Assembly: GCA_007258455.2 (NCBI GenBank)
Contig: VDFB02000002.1
Location: forward strand, 415,283-479,282
Direction of reading: 5' to 3'
Source: Sequoia sempervirens
Taxonomy: Eukaryota; Streptophyta; Pinopsida; Cupressales; Cupressaceae
Length of the DNA: 64,000 nt
The number at the start of each line of letters is the position of its first letter. The stretch's first letter is position 1. Below are positions 1 through 11,500 of the stretch, piece by piece. The translations under genes and the position numbers were made by a program. Below the pieces are notes generated by a model. It worked only from the letters and a program-made list of their open reading frames with translations, was not told where the DNA came from and searched no databases.

Positions 1-1650
1 ACAAGATCCACAAGACAATAGAATCCTATTGATAGGTATAGCCCACCTAATTTATGTTGTATATTTTCTTTGATGAGTACTAATGATGAACCTAGATCTT
101 ACAAGAAAGCTTTATCTTCAGATGAGAAAAATATCTGGTCACAAGCTATGCATGAGGAAATGGTCTATTTGGATACTTGTGACACATGGGATCTTGAGAG
201 TTTTCCCAAAAGAAGAAAGGCCATTGGTTGTAAATGGATCTTTAAAAAGAAAATTAGAGTAGATGGTAATATTGAAAGGTACAAGGCTAGATTAGTAGCC
301 AAGGGCTACTCCGAGAGAGAGGGAGTTTACTTTAATGAAATCTTCTCTCCTATTGCTAAATTAACTTCTATTAGATTTTTTTATCTATTGTTGTTGTGTA
401 TGATTTTGATATAGAGAAAATGGATGTGAAAACTACTTTCTTACATGAGGATCTTGATGAAGAGATTTATATGAGGCAACCTGATGGTTTTGTTATAAAA
501 TGAAAAGAATTATTGGTTTGTAGGTTAAAGAGATATTTAAATGGATTAAAATAGTCACCTAGAATGTGGTACCAAAAGTTTGATGATCTGCATTAGAAAT
601 TGGTTATGTTAGGAGTGAGGAAGATCATTATGTTTACATAAATTTATTGATGATCAACTTTTAATTATTATCATGTTTACTTATGACATGTTGTTTATTG
701 GTAACAAAAAGGTAATGATCAAATAATTGAAAGCACAACTCTCTAGCACATTTGAGATGAAAGATCTAGGGGCTACAAAATATATCCTTGGTATAGAGAT
801 CAATAGAGATAGAGGTTAAAAAAAATCTTTGATTAAGTCAAAGCAACTATGTTGATACTAGTTTGAAATGGTTTAACATGCATGATAGTAAACCAATTAA
901 TATTCCTTTACCAGTTGGCACAAAGTTAAGTTTAAACATGGGTCCTAAATCTGATTTTGATCATGAGGAAATGTTTGAAATTCCATATTCTAGTGTAGTT
1001 AGTAGTTTGATGTATGTAATGGTCTAAATAAGATCAAATATAGCCCAAGTAGTTGGAGGTATAAGTAGGTTCATTTCTAACCCTGGTAAAGAACATTGGA
1101 CTTATGTTAAGATTGTGTTTATATATTTACAAGGTACTTCTGATTACTGTTTGGTTTATTATTGTGCTAATGATATTGATATTAAGCACAAATCATTGGA
1201 CATACAAGGTTTTTTTGATTCAGATTAGGTAGGAGACTTGGACAATCAGAGGTCGATAAGTGGTTTTGTTTACTTTTTTTGGAGTTGTGGTTAGCTAGAT
1301 GAGTAAATGGAAGCCCATAGTTTCTTTTTCCACCATAGAAGTAGAGTACATGGCCGCTACACATGCCTCTAAAGAGATAGTTTGGTTATAGAAACTTGGG
1401 AAAGGTATTGGTTTTACTTGCAAGAAAATTAGACTTGAATGTGATAGCCAAAGTACTATTTGTTTAGCCAAAAATCCTATCTATCATGCTCTCACTAAGC
1501 ATGTTGATGTTTAGTATCACTTTGTGTGAGAAATGGTTGGGAGTGGGAAGGTATTAATTGAGAAAGTTGAAACTTTGATCAATATTGTAGAGTATCTTAC
1601 AAAACCATTTCCTACATATAAGTTCTCTTGGTGGAAGAAGGCCATTTTCC
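1..1650 (+). pseudogene. Ty1/copia pol relic (reverse transcriptase to RNase H)
   Basis: This is the 3' part of a copia-type polyprotein that enters from the left window edge. Positions 70-414 are still open and show the start of the reverse transcriptase, with the copia hallmark segments CKWIFK, RYKARLVAKGY and FSPIAK. Downstream the frame breaks repeatedly: DVKTTFLHEDLDEEIYM can be read near 420-470. From about 1200 to 1640 come RNase H signatures: a decayed GDLDN-RS-SG block, SKWKPIVSFSTIEVEYMA, then ECDSQS and a KHVDV-YHF segment. The family cuts and copies its own RNA genome as part of one polyprotein; here many stops and frameshifts make that impossible. No LTR or polypurine tract could be identified behind it. 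The assignment to copia is secure; the exact 3' end is not. Confidence 0.9.
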
Positions 1651-2956
1651 TTGAATCCTGTACTTTATTTACACTGATGATTCCTTGTTTAGAATAATTG
1701 AAATGTATAATGTCAAGTGATAAATTTTTGGGAATAGGATGCCATTTAATTGCAATCCTAAACATATTTCATGTATCTCCTAAGTCCTTGGAAAGTGTTC
1801 CCCAACACTAGGATTAGAAAGAGATTAAATTTGAATGAAATGAACATGTAAATTGGCACTTGTGATTATTCCTAAATGATAGAAACATGTGGGGAAATCC
1901 AAGAAGAGCTCCTACAAGATAGGAGCACATGGGGTGTCCACATGGAGGGTGGAATCCACCTTGGCTCAGTTAACTATCTGGAGGATTGATAATACTTCAG
2001 TAATACATGTTTTGATCTTACAAATTAGGGATTGATATTTACATGATTTTAGTTTAGTTTAGTTTAGTTTAGTTTAGATCAAATAAGTCTAGTTTAGTTT
2101 AGTTTAGTTTAGTATGAGTTTAGTTTAGTTTAGTTTAGTTTAGTTTAGTTCAGTTATGGTTCAATTATCTTCAGTTGCATGTAGTTATTTTGAGTTGAAT
2201 GCTAGTTGACTTGAGTTGACTTAAGTTGCATGACTAATGACTATAGTTGCATGATAGATTTAACAGGTGGATACTTTCAATTAAGTGGGGATGATCAATC
2301 ACGCATAATATTTGCATGAATTGGTGGAGAGATATGTTTTAGTTAATTAAGATTGACTTGGCACCACCTTGGGCGCCCAAGTTGGAATCTTTCAGTTAAC
2401 ACCTTTTGCATGAGAAGATATTTGCAAGGCTCAATCAAGTGGGCCCATTATTGGGTGCCAACTTTGAGGTGATGTTTGGAAGATATTTTCTTGACCAAAG
2501 TTTAGTTAAGTGTTCAATTTGGGGCACCTAAATTGAGGAAGACTTTGTTTTGACTTCAAACTACATTGTGGAGCTCTACTTTCCCAATCTAGGAATATAT
2601 TTCTATGAGGAGCTTTGTGCTCTTGTATTGTACAACCATTATTGAGTTTACATGCTCATTAATTGTCTATTAATTATAGCAAGTGGATGAGAGTTCCATG
2701 AGAGTTTATTGCAGGTTGTGAAGAAGGATTGTTGAAGGCAAGGAAGCATATCAATCAAGTATTGGTGTATGTGTAGTATCATCATGGAAAAAAAAGGCCC
2801 TTAAGTGGTAAAAAAATTAGAAAGAACAGTGTTAGGTAACTTGACATAAAAAATTTGAATAAGTTATCTATATTATTTCAAAAATATGTAAGAATAGAAT
2901 CTGTAGAAAAATGAATGTAGTTTCTAAACTACTAGGTTTATTTAAAAATCAATAAA
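1651..2956. other. Unassigned AT-rich stretch downstream of the copia relic
   Basis: No gene is visible. The part directly behind the copia RNase H may include its 3' LTR, but I could not find a partner LTR or a convincing polypurine tract. A (TTTAG)n microsatellite lies at 2047-2151. The right end is the insertion site of element A. Confidence 0.5.
2047..2151 (+). repeat. (TTTAG)n microsatellite
   Basis: Pentanucleotide TTTAG units run in three blocks separated by short interruptions near 2078 and 2114. The unit resembles the plant telomere heptamer TTTAGGG but lacks the GG in every copy, so it is a simple repeat and not an interstitial telomere. Partial units decay into AGTTGAAT/AGTTGAC-like sequence up to about 2240. 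Confidence 0.9.
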
Positions 2957-2961
2957 ATATA
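2957..2961. repeat. Target site duplication of element A, left copy
   Basis: ATATA lies directly before the TG of the left LTR and is repeated at 16053-16057 directly after the CA of the right LTR. A 5-bp duplication is the normal size for gypsy integrases and fixes the element borders. Confidence 0.9.
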
Positions 2962-5004
2962 TGTAATAACCCTCTTGTTTGCTAGTTGGACTCAGTAGTG
3001 TTATGCTTTGTTTTGATACTTAGATACTATGATGATATTGTTATTGTTTGATTTGGCTTGCTAGACGTTAGATGATGTTGTTATTTCATTATGGACATGA
3101 TTATTTCATATGACATTATGGTTGGTTATATTAGTTGATTTTCAAAATTATGATATGATGCAGTGATTTAATTAAATATGTTATGAGATGATTGTTAGTT
3201 AGAAATGTTATTTTATTGGTTATATTATAATTGTTAGAATAGGTGTGATGGAGGACAATATAGCATCACTTGTTCGCGAGTGCCCTGCTATGTTGCGATT
3301 TCTTCTCACAATGCAGTGCTTTGAATTAATGTTTTGATTATATATATATATATATATGTATGCACATGTACACGACTTCATTTGTATGAAGGTATTGCAG
3401 GTACAAGTTTTGATTCCACCTGTTTTGGCAGGACAGGGCAAGCATCAATAACCCAACGGTTAAATGTTGAAACAGAGCTGATGATGAAGTCATCCCGTCC
3501 CATGATCTCAGACCGTCTTGTTTGATTGGTATTGTTCATTTTTGTAATTGTCATTTGTGGTTTGTGTTTTGTGTTTTGTCATATTTTTTATTAATGTTGG
3601 TACTTTATATGTTGTGGTGTATTCAATTTGAATGATGGAAATAATTGTTTATTTTAATGTTAGATTAAATTGTATTTAAATATTTAACTGATTTATTTAT
3701 TTTTGAAAGTCATGAGTTTTAATTGTGTGATTATTATAATATTAAATTATGTGTTATTTATTTTAATTAATTATCTTGTTGAGGATAATTATTAGAATAC
3801 ATTATTTAAATTAAATAGATAATGTGATGTGTAGGTAAAGTGGTAAAAATAGAAATTAAAACAATAAAACAAATAAAAGAATGAAAAAGTTGTGAGAACG
3901 AATAAGAATACAGATCTGATTAAAAGCTTGCTTTTAAAGAATTATTTTCTTTTATTTTTTATTTTTAGAGTTTTTGGAAGAAATGGACAATATATTTTAT
4001 TTAATTATGATTTTTGTGAGTTTTCTCACACACAGAGAATTAGTGATACAGAAGTTGCACAAGTCTTTGGGTTATGTATTTTTGAATCTTGAAAAGAGAT
4101 TTTTGATCTTTGGTTATATTTTGAGGAGAGTTTTAGAAAAGGGAGTTTCAATCTGTTACTGGTGTTGTCCTGGAGAGTTTCTAAACAAAGAATCGGATTC
4201 GAGTTCGAGGGTGAAATTCTGTCGAGGAGATTTGGAAGCACGAACAGGGAGCTCTTTGAGGTCATTAAAATCAAATAGGGATCATCATATGTTTGAATAA
4301 AGCGCAGGACACCAGGTTCCACTCATATTTTCCTTCTCGTACTTACTCTTTCATCTTCCTGCTTCAGAGAAAACAAATAAATTTAGTAAATATGATGTGT
4401 GTGAAGAAAGAAAACTGTGGTTTGAATTGAAAACTAGTGAAAAATATTAGACTAGAATCTTAAAAGAAAAAAAGAAGTTATTGAACTGCTTCCAATTTGT
4501 CAAAACAAAAACCTTTAGCTTCTGAAATGTTCAACTTAACAATAATAGAATTTTAGGAAAAATGATTTCCTTATTGAGAATAATAAATTTGAAGGTTTGT
4601 AAATATATATTTATGTATGAGTGGATCTATTCATTGCTCTGTATTTTTATTCTGTTATCCATATTTTACCCCTCTGTACTTTTATTCTGGATGTTAATAT
4701 ATATATATTTATATATATATAGATATATATATATATAGTGTTAGTATGAATCATTAAATATGTCTATATTGATTTATTAATTTTATTTTTATATTTATTT
4801 TCACTGTCAACTTGAAAGAAATTTTAATTTATGTGAATTTTTGGGGTTCGAGCCAAACCAATTCAAGGTCGGCCATATTGCATTAAAAATTATTTATTTT
4901 TCATTTAAATAAAAGTTATTAAATAATGTAAACGAAATTTTATTTTCTTTATGAAATTCTTTAAAAAAAAAAAGAAATTTTAAATAAAAGTTTATTTGTT
5001 GGAA

Positions 5005-5120
5005 GGACTGGGAGGGACGGTGCTGAGACGTACCCCCCAGCTCCCCCCCACTATGTACTACGCATAGCAGTCATAATGACTATTGTATGCAGTACTGTCA
5101 GGGCCATCAGCCCTTTTTCT
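5005..5120. other. GC-rich cluster of inverted repeats in element A LTR
   Basis: Within an LTR that is otherwise AT-rich, three imperfect inverted repeats follow one another: G-rich and C-rich arms around 5010-5052, a palindrome centred near 5075 (GTACTACGCATAGCAGTCA against a TGACTATTGTATGCAGTAC arm), and AGGGC-CATCA-GCCCT at 5100-5114 followed by a T-run. The 3' LTR keeps the same arrangement at 13945-14065. It could be a regulatory or RNA-structure element; the function is not known. Confidence 0.5.
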
Positions 5121-5156
5121 TCCCTGCTGTTACTTTATTAAACTTTAATTTTATGT

Positions 5157-5161
<5 letters not shown>

Positions 5162-5204
<43 letters not shown>
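5162..5204. repeat. (TA)n microsatellite
   Basis: A pure TA dinucleotide run inside the 5' LTR of element A. The 3' LTR has only a short interrupted version near 14108-14140, so the tract has changed length since insertion. Confidence 0.9.
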
Positions 5205-5208
<4 letters not shown>

Positions 5209-5889
5209 TTTGGTATGTATATTTAGTTTATTAAATATTATAATTATAATTTATTTATTTAAAAATGTAAATTATAATTATTTTAATTAATATTATTTTA
5301 TTTTAAAATGTAATTATAATTATTTAATTTAATATTAATTTATTAAATGTAATTTTTTGTATTTTATTCAAAATGATTAATAATGCTTATATTTAGGTAT
5401 GTATATTTTGAAGGCATTATTTTATTATTCGATTTGGTTGAACAAATATTTTAAACAGAAAATAAGTTTTAATTTGTTGTTGCGGATTATATCGAGACAA
5501 ATGTATTTGGTTATGGTTAAGACTTGCAATCTTTTAATGATCAGTTTTTGGTGTACTAATTTAGTTATTTGTTTGGGAATGAGAGTTAATGGTGCAATTC
5601 TTGCAAATGTAATCCAATTTTTTTTCTTTTATGTTATGGTTTTCTATGGTTTTCTTTGTTTAGTGTTGTCGATGTGGGAACCGTTGTTGTTTGTGAAACC
5701 ATGTCCCAGAGGCTTGCTATTTTAGAATGTTGTTCTCGTCTTAGTTATGCTTTTGGAGTTATTGGTTTTATGTGTGGAAGGGTTGAATGGTTTTGTTAAG
5801 ACTTTTGATTTAGATTAATTGCGAGAGGGTTAATGCCTCGTGTATCTGGTTTTGGTTTTATGATTTATTTGTGCTAGTTCAACCCTTGG

Positions 5890-6305
5890 CTGCTTTGAGA
5901 TATGTTAGGGGTCATAGGGAGAGTGGCTCTTCATGGGTGCCAGTGCCTTGGAATGAGGAAGGGCTCAGGATAACCTATATAAGAGTAGTTAAACAAGTGA
6001 TAACCTAAACAATAGAATTTAGGGGGATGGGTAGTAAAACACACAAGATAATTAAAATTGGATTCCTCGTCTATGCATTAGGGCTACCATAGACTAGTGA
6101 TAGACTGAGAATGTCGTGGTTGGAAAAGTCATAGTCTCGTCTTCATGAGAGATTATTGGCTCCCCATTAGCTACCCTGTGGTGCCATCGCCTCAGTTAGG
6201 AGGAAGGGCCAGGAGATCCATAGATGGGTGTCGATGCCTCAGTTGGAGGAAGGGCCAAGAGAATCCCATGAGAGCTATGTGATGACACTCTCCACTTGAC
6301 ACCCT
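5890..6305 (+). promoter_or_regulatory. Conserved LTR block shared by elements A and B
   Basis: Copies occur here and at about 14835-15240 (A, 3' LTR), 26583-26985 and 33340-33735 (B LTRs). Strongly kept segments include GGGAGAGTGGCTCTTC, AATTTAGGGGGATGGGTAGT, CGTCTATGCATTAGGGCTA and GAGGAAGGGCCAGGAGA, the last in two tandem copies about 60 bp apart. The 5' halves of the A and B LTRs are unrelated, so this conservation stands out. It may contain promoter, RNA-start or packaging signals; I cannot tell which. No TATA box is shared by all four copies. Confidence 0.6.
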
Positions 6306-6979
6306 TGTTCTTTGTTTGTAGTTGCCTCTGGATATTGTAATCTTCATGTTGTTTTTGATTCTTGTGAATTTGGTTTATGATTACTATTTAGTCACTTGTA
6401 CAATTGGTGATACTTTGTTTAATTGTGATGAGTTTCATAATTTTAACTTGTTATGTGATTTTGTGATCGTTGATGGTTGTTCATTGTATGCTTTGAGTTG
6501 TACTTGTTTTTGTACTATGTGGTTGTTGAGTCGGTATGGCATTCATGGTTGGGTTCTCTTCCTCGTCACCTCTGAGCATGGGGGTGAGTTACTTGTAATT
6601 CACATGGTTGGGTGGAATGTGCTCTGCACCCATTGGGTTCCCCATCAGCTTCCTGTGTTCTCAACATTTCCGCAGTTGGAGTTGTACCAGTATTCACTTT
6701 GTATTTCAGATTTCATTGTTCTTGTATCAATCCCCATTTTGGGAATTTAATGTAATTCATTTATCAAGAGATTGTAATGTAACATTAAAACGATGATATA
6801 ATAGTTAGAATCATTTGTATCTTTATTAAGAGATTTATTATGGTTGTATTATGTGATGTTTATTATTCTCGCATCATGGTTTTTGGATGTATCCTTATTC
6901 ATGGTTATTATAAAATAAATGGTTATGTTGTAATATTTATCTTTATTTATGTTTAGATGTTGCGATGTAACCTTGTGTG

Positions 6980-7102
6980 CCCCAGAGAACTAAGTGTGTT
7001 AATGTTATGTAATGTGTTATGTGATTATGGTTTAATGATATTTGTATGTTTAATTAAATTGTTTTAAAAAAAATTATTTGCATGTGTGTGTGTTCTCTGG
7101 GG
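6980..7102 (+). other. Inverted repeat near the LTR 3' end, element A left LTR
   Basis: CCCCAGAGAAC at 6980-6990 is the exact reverse complement of GTTCTCTGGGG at 7092-7102. The 101-bp loop contains an A-run. The same perfect pair occurs in the 3' LTR at 15912-15922 and 16022-16032. Element B has a different but pairing sequence at the same distance from its LTR end, so the structure rather than the sequence is kept. A role in the RNA (polyadenylation, reverse transcription or packaging) is inference. Confidence 0.6.
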
Positions 7103-7125
7103 TTTGCACGATGGGCGTTACAACT

Positions 7126-7138
7126 TGGTATCAAAGCC
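7126..7138 (+). other. Primer-binding site of element A (tRNA-iMet type)
   Basis: TGGTATCAAAGCC starts 3 bases after the 5' LTR. It matches the plant initiator-methionine tRNA 3' complement TGGTATCAGAGC except for one G-to-A change. It primes minus-strand DNA synthesis. Confidence 0.9.
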
Positions 7139-7239
7139 AAGATTAGAAATGCTAGGGTCTTTGGGTAGTGTAGTCCACTAGGTTACCCTGCATGTGACTC
7201 TTGAGCTCATTTTGTACCTTTATCTTGTTGCGTAGAACT

Positions 7240-8505
7240 ATGCCTCGAGGTAGAGGACGTGGCCGTGCAAGAGGCCGTGGTGCTGGTCATCGAGCAATCC
7301 AACAAAGGCCCTCATTTCCTAGTTCCCATGGTTCTGAGCATGAGGAACAATAGAGACATCATTCCATCAGGTGGCCAGAATCCAACACAGCTTAGTCTAG
7401 ACGGTCAGTTACAGTACATACTTGGAGAGATTCTTGACCGATTGGGACCCAGGCCAGATGAGGTGCACCAAGTGGAGAGAGAGAGAGAGAGAAAGGTCAC
7501 CGAGGTGCAGGGATACATATGTGGTTCAAGATGTAGTCATAGCAAGCCATATGAGAGATCTGATGAGGGCACACCCTCCTACTTTTGATGGTTCGGGAGG
7601 AGGTCTAGAGGCTGAGACCTAGTTAATTGACTTAGATCGTTGCTTCGCTATGCACCCCTACGGTAGCAATACCAAGGCTCGGTGCGTAGTTATGCACCTG
7701 CAAGGCTTTGCATCTACTTGCTGGCATCTTGAGGAACAAAAGTTGCATCTTGATCTTAGTATGGTTACATGGGAGTTGTTCCTAGACAGGTTCAAGGCTC
7801 GTTTCCTCTCAGACCATTGGAGGTAGCGCAAGGCTAACGAGTTTCATGATCTCAAGCAGTTGTCTATATTAGTCAAGCAGTATGAGAGGCACTTCTATGA
7901 GTTGAAGAAGTATGCATGGATTAGCCACGATGAGGGCATGTTAGTGCAGAATTTTGTTTGGGGCCTTAATGCCCACATCAGTGGTGGAGTGTGAGTCTTC
8001 AAGCCAAAGATGATGGAAATGGCAGTTGAGAAGGCTCACTTAGTAGAGGAAAATTTGGCCATGGCCTTGGGTGGTCACATCAGAGTATAGATTGGTAGCA
8101 CACCCACACCTAGTTATGTTACTCATGGAGGGCAGTCACAAGGAGCAGGATCTTCCAGGAATAGGTACCCACCCTCGAAAGGGGGTCATCAGTAGCAGCA
8201 GCCGCAACAGTAGTAGTCGAGACAGAAGAACACTCAATATCAGCAAGGTGCCAATTCCCAGTATCGCAGGGATCAGAATAGGAACTGGTTTCATCAAGAG
8301 AATTTTGCACTGCCTACACCTAGTTTCCAGTCAGCACCAAGTCGGGGGAGTTTTCAGCAGTCAAATGCTCCATCAAGGGGCAGAGGTTTTGGCAGAGGTA
8401 CTGGGTGTTTCTCTTGTGGCCAGAAAGGGCATATTGCTAGGATGTGTCCTTAGAAGAACACTTTCAGATTTAATCGAAGGCCAGCAGCATCAGAGCCGAT
8501 AGTAG
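7240..8505 (+). pseudogene. Element A gag (capsid/nucleocapsid), decayed
   Basis: The ATG at 7240 opens a protein starting MPRGRGRGRARGRG, the arginine/glycine-rich start typical of this chromovirus branch. The capsid domain follows (RPPTFDGSGG-like start near 7580, FHDLKQ and VKQYERHFYELKKYA around 7845-7915). A zinc knuckle C-x2-C-x4-H-x4-C lies at 8406-8447 (CFSCGQKGHIARMC). In-frame stops sit at 7351, 7620, 7824, 7992, 8088, 8193, 8211, 8214 and 8451, all TAG or TGA and each one C-to-T or G-to-A change from a sense codon (the TAGs among the Q-rich codons of 8190-8216 are very probably former CAGs). At least one frameshift lies between 7360 and 7480. Gag would form the virus-like particle and bind the RNA. 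Confidence 0.9.
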
Positions 8506-11500
8506 GTGATGCAGGGAGATCTCATCATGTTTTTCACTTCAGTGGATAATCGTCAGGCAGTTCATCAAAACACTGTAGTTGAGGCATCATGTGTGTTGAA
8601 TAATTCTAGCATTTCTACACTTTTTGATTCTAGTGCATCTGATTCCTTTATATCACCTTTAGTAGTTGAGCAATGTGGTCTGGTCGCAAATAGTCAAGGC
8701 ATAAAATGGCAGGTCGAATTAGCCTCAGGGTTAAAGGTTGTGGTAGAAAAGCTTGTGCAAGATTGTAAATTGAGTATAGGTGTTTTGTCAACTAAAGTGG
8801 ACCTCAAAATCCTACCACTCGGTTCTTATGATGTTGTCTTAGGAATGGACTAGTTGAGTGCACACCATGCTATGATTGACTACCGACGTAAAGTAATGCG
8901 GTACATTGATGACTCTGGTAAGGAGGTGGAGATCTTGGGTATTCAGAGACCCATCTCATTACGTATGATCTCTGCCATGCAGCTCAAAAGGCACTTCTGA
9001 CAGGGTTGTTAGCTTTTTGCAGTATCTGTAAGTGACTTGGAATCTGAGGATAGTCAGGGGTTGTCATTGGATGATTACCCCCTTCTTAAGGAGTTTTCTG
9101 ATGTGTTTCCAGAGGAGATTCCTGGTATGCCACCAAAGCGAGATGTGGATTTCCGGATTGATCTGGTACCTGGAGCCAAACCAATATCTCAAGCTCCATA
9201 TCAAATGACAACGCAGGAACTTCAGGAACTCCGTCTTTAGTTGGAAGAATTATTGGCCAAGGGCTTTATCCGCCCAAGTTTTTCTCCTTGGGGAGCACCC
9301 ATGATATTCGTGAAGAAGGATGGTTCCCTTTGCTTGTGTATTGACTACAGGCAATTGAATAAGGTAACAGTGAAGAATTGATATCCATTACCCATAATTG
9401 ATGATCTCTTCGATCAGATAAAAGGGGAAAAGGTGTTCTCTAAGATTGATCTCAAATCGAGATATCATCAATTGAGGATTGCAGATGCAGATATTCACAA
9501 AACCGCATTTCGAACTCGATACAGACATTACGAGTTCACTGTGATGTCATTTGGGTTAACGAATGCACCTTCAATTTTTATGAGTCTAATGAATGGAGTA
9601 TTCCATACATACTTGGATAAATTTGTTCTAGTGTTTCTTGATGACATTCTGATCTATTCTAGGTCGATGGAGGAACATGAGGAACATCTAAAACTGGTGT
9701 TGCAGTGATTAAGGGATAATCAGTTGTTTTCCAATCTCAAAAAGTGTGACTTTTATAAGACTAAAGTTCAGTATTTGGGCCATGTGATTTTTGGTGAGGG
9801 GATTTCAGTTGATCCTGCAAAGATTTAGGCCATTGTGGATTGGCCTACACCCACAAATGTCTCAGAAATTCATAGCTTCATGGGGCTTGCAGGGTATTAT
9901 AGGCGGTTTGTTCAGGGGTTTTCTAGGTTGGCTCATCCTATCACCTCTTTGCAAAGGAAGGGAAAGAAGTTTCTTTGGACTGAACAATGTCAGTTAGCTT
10001 TCCAGACTCTAAAGGATAAGTTGACTAGTGCTCCAATCTTAGTCGTTCTTGATCTGGCAGGTGATTTCATTGTTTGTATAGATGCTTCTTTGGAAGGTTT
10101 AGGGGCTGTGTTGATGCAGGAAGGTCGAGTGATTGCTTATGAATCACGAAAACTGAAGGACCATGAACTTAATTATCCCACTCACGATTTGGAGTTGGCC
10201 ATAGTTGTGCATGCCTTGGTGAGGTGGAGACACTTTCTCCTTGGGCATCAGTTCGAGTTGCACATAGATCACCGTAGTCTGTAGTACATCTTCACACAGC
10301 TGAACTTGAATGTGAGACAGAGAAGGTGGATGGAATTTTTGTCTGAATACAACTTTGAGGTAAAATATATTCAGGGCAAGGAGAATGTTGTAGCAGATGC
10401 ATTGAGTAGATGCAGGCATGAGTTATCCGCTATGACTCTTCAGGTTGATTTGAAGAGTCAGATTATTGCAGCTCTTTCTTCTGATGATTGGTATCAAGTA
10501 GTGAAGGCAGAGATTGAGTTGGGTAGAGCTTTGGAAGGTGAATTTGTAGGATACTCTTTGGATTCGGATGGTGTTTTGTGTTATGTAGGCCGTATGTATG
10601 TACCTCCTGCAGAGGGTCTTCGTACCCTTATCTTGACGGAAGCTCATAGAGCTCCTTATTCGGCACACCCAAGGGTTAAGAAAATGTACGTTGATCTTTG
10701 CTCACTATATTTTTGGGCAGGATTGAAGCATGACATTGCCGATTTTGTGGCTAGGTGTCTTGAATGTCAGAGAGTGAAGGCTGAGCATCATCATCCGACA
10801 GGCTTGTTGCAGCCACATCTTGTTCCAGAGTGGAAGTGGGACATCATTTCTATGGATTTTATAGTCAGGTTGCCTATGTCTTCTAGGTGACATGACGCTA
10901 TCATGGTCACTGTTGACAGGCTGACCAAGGTAGCCCACTTTTCCCCTATTCGATCTTCATATAGTGCATATGTGGTGGCTAGGGTGTTCATGGAGGATAT
11001 TGTTAGATTACATGGGATACCATGCAGGATTATTTCTGATAGAGATCCAGTATTTACTTCTACATTATGGACATCCCTTCAGCGCTCCTTAGGGACTAAG
11101 TTGAATTTTAGTTCTACCTACAATCCAGAGATAGATGGTCAAACTGAGAGAGTTAATCAAGTACTGGAGGATATGCTTCGTATGTACGTCATGGACCAAC
11201 AGTATCATTGGGAAGACTACCTGCATTTGGTTGAGTTTGCCTACAATAATGGCTATCATAGTTCGATTGGCATGGCTCCATTTCAGGCTTTGTATGGTCG
11301 TCCGTGTCATACCCCTTTGAGCTGGGATCAATTGGAGGACAGGATGCTTCTTGGACCCAAGATGCTTCAGGATATGGAGCAGCAGGTAACTCACATCTGA
11401 GAGCATCTGGTAGCAGCTCAAGACAGGCAGAAGAAGTTTGCTGATGCACATATAGTAGATCGATAGTTTGCAGTTGGAGATCGAGTGTTTCTCAGAGTTC

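Larger units (their letters stand above)
2962..7122 (+). repeat. Element A 5' LTR (4161 bp)
   Basis: It starts TGTAATAACCC and ends GGGCGTTACA. Contents in order: a segment at 3236-3522 that is homologous to the interior of element B; a TA microsatellite at 3339-3357; a GC-rich inverted-repeat cluster at 5005-5120; a second TA tract at 5162-5204; a 400-bp block shared with element B's LTR (5890-6305); and an 11-bp inverted repeat with an A-run between its arms (6980-7102). Several 60-140-codon open stretches occur in both LTR copies, but they overlap in opposite strands and resemble no protein I know. LTRs of this size are several times longer than is usual for gypsy elements. Confidence 0.95.

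Noticed and set aside
2047..2151. TTTAG array as interstitial telomere repeat
   Set aside because: No unit contains TTTAGGG; it is a plain pentanucleotide microsatellite.
4026..4322. 98-codon minus-strand stretch in both LTRs of element A, overlapping a 108-codon plus-strand stretch
   Set aside because: Both strands are open over the same bases, no known motif occurs, and the duplication is explained by the LTR pair.
5087..5290. Small plus-strand ORF with a YIYIYI repeat
   Set aside because: It is a translation of the TA microsatellite.
5976..5983. TATATAAG as TATA box of the element A LTR
   Set aside because: The 3' LTR and both B LTRs read CCACGTAGG, CCACATAAG or CCACGTAAT here, so the TATA-like form in one copy arose by transitions.
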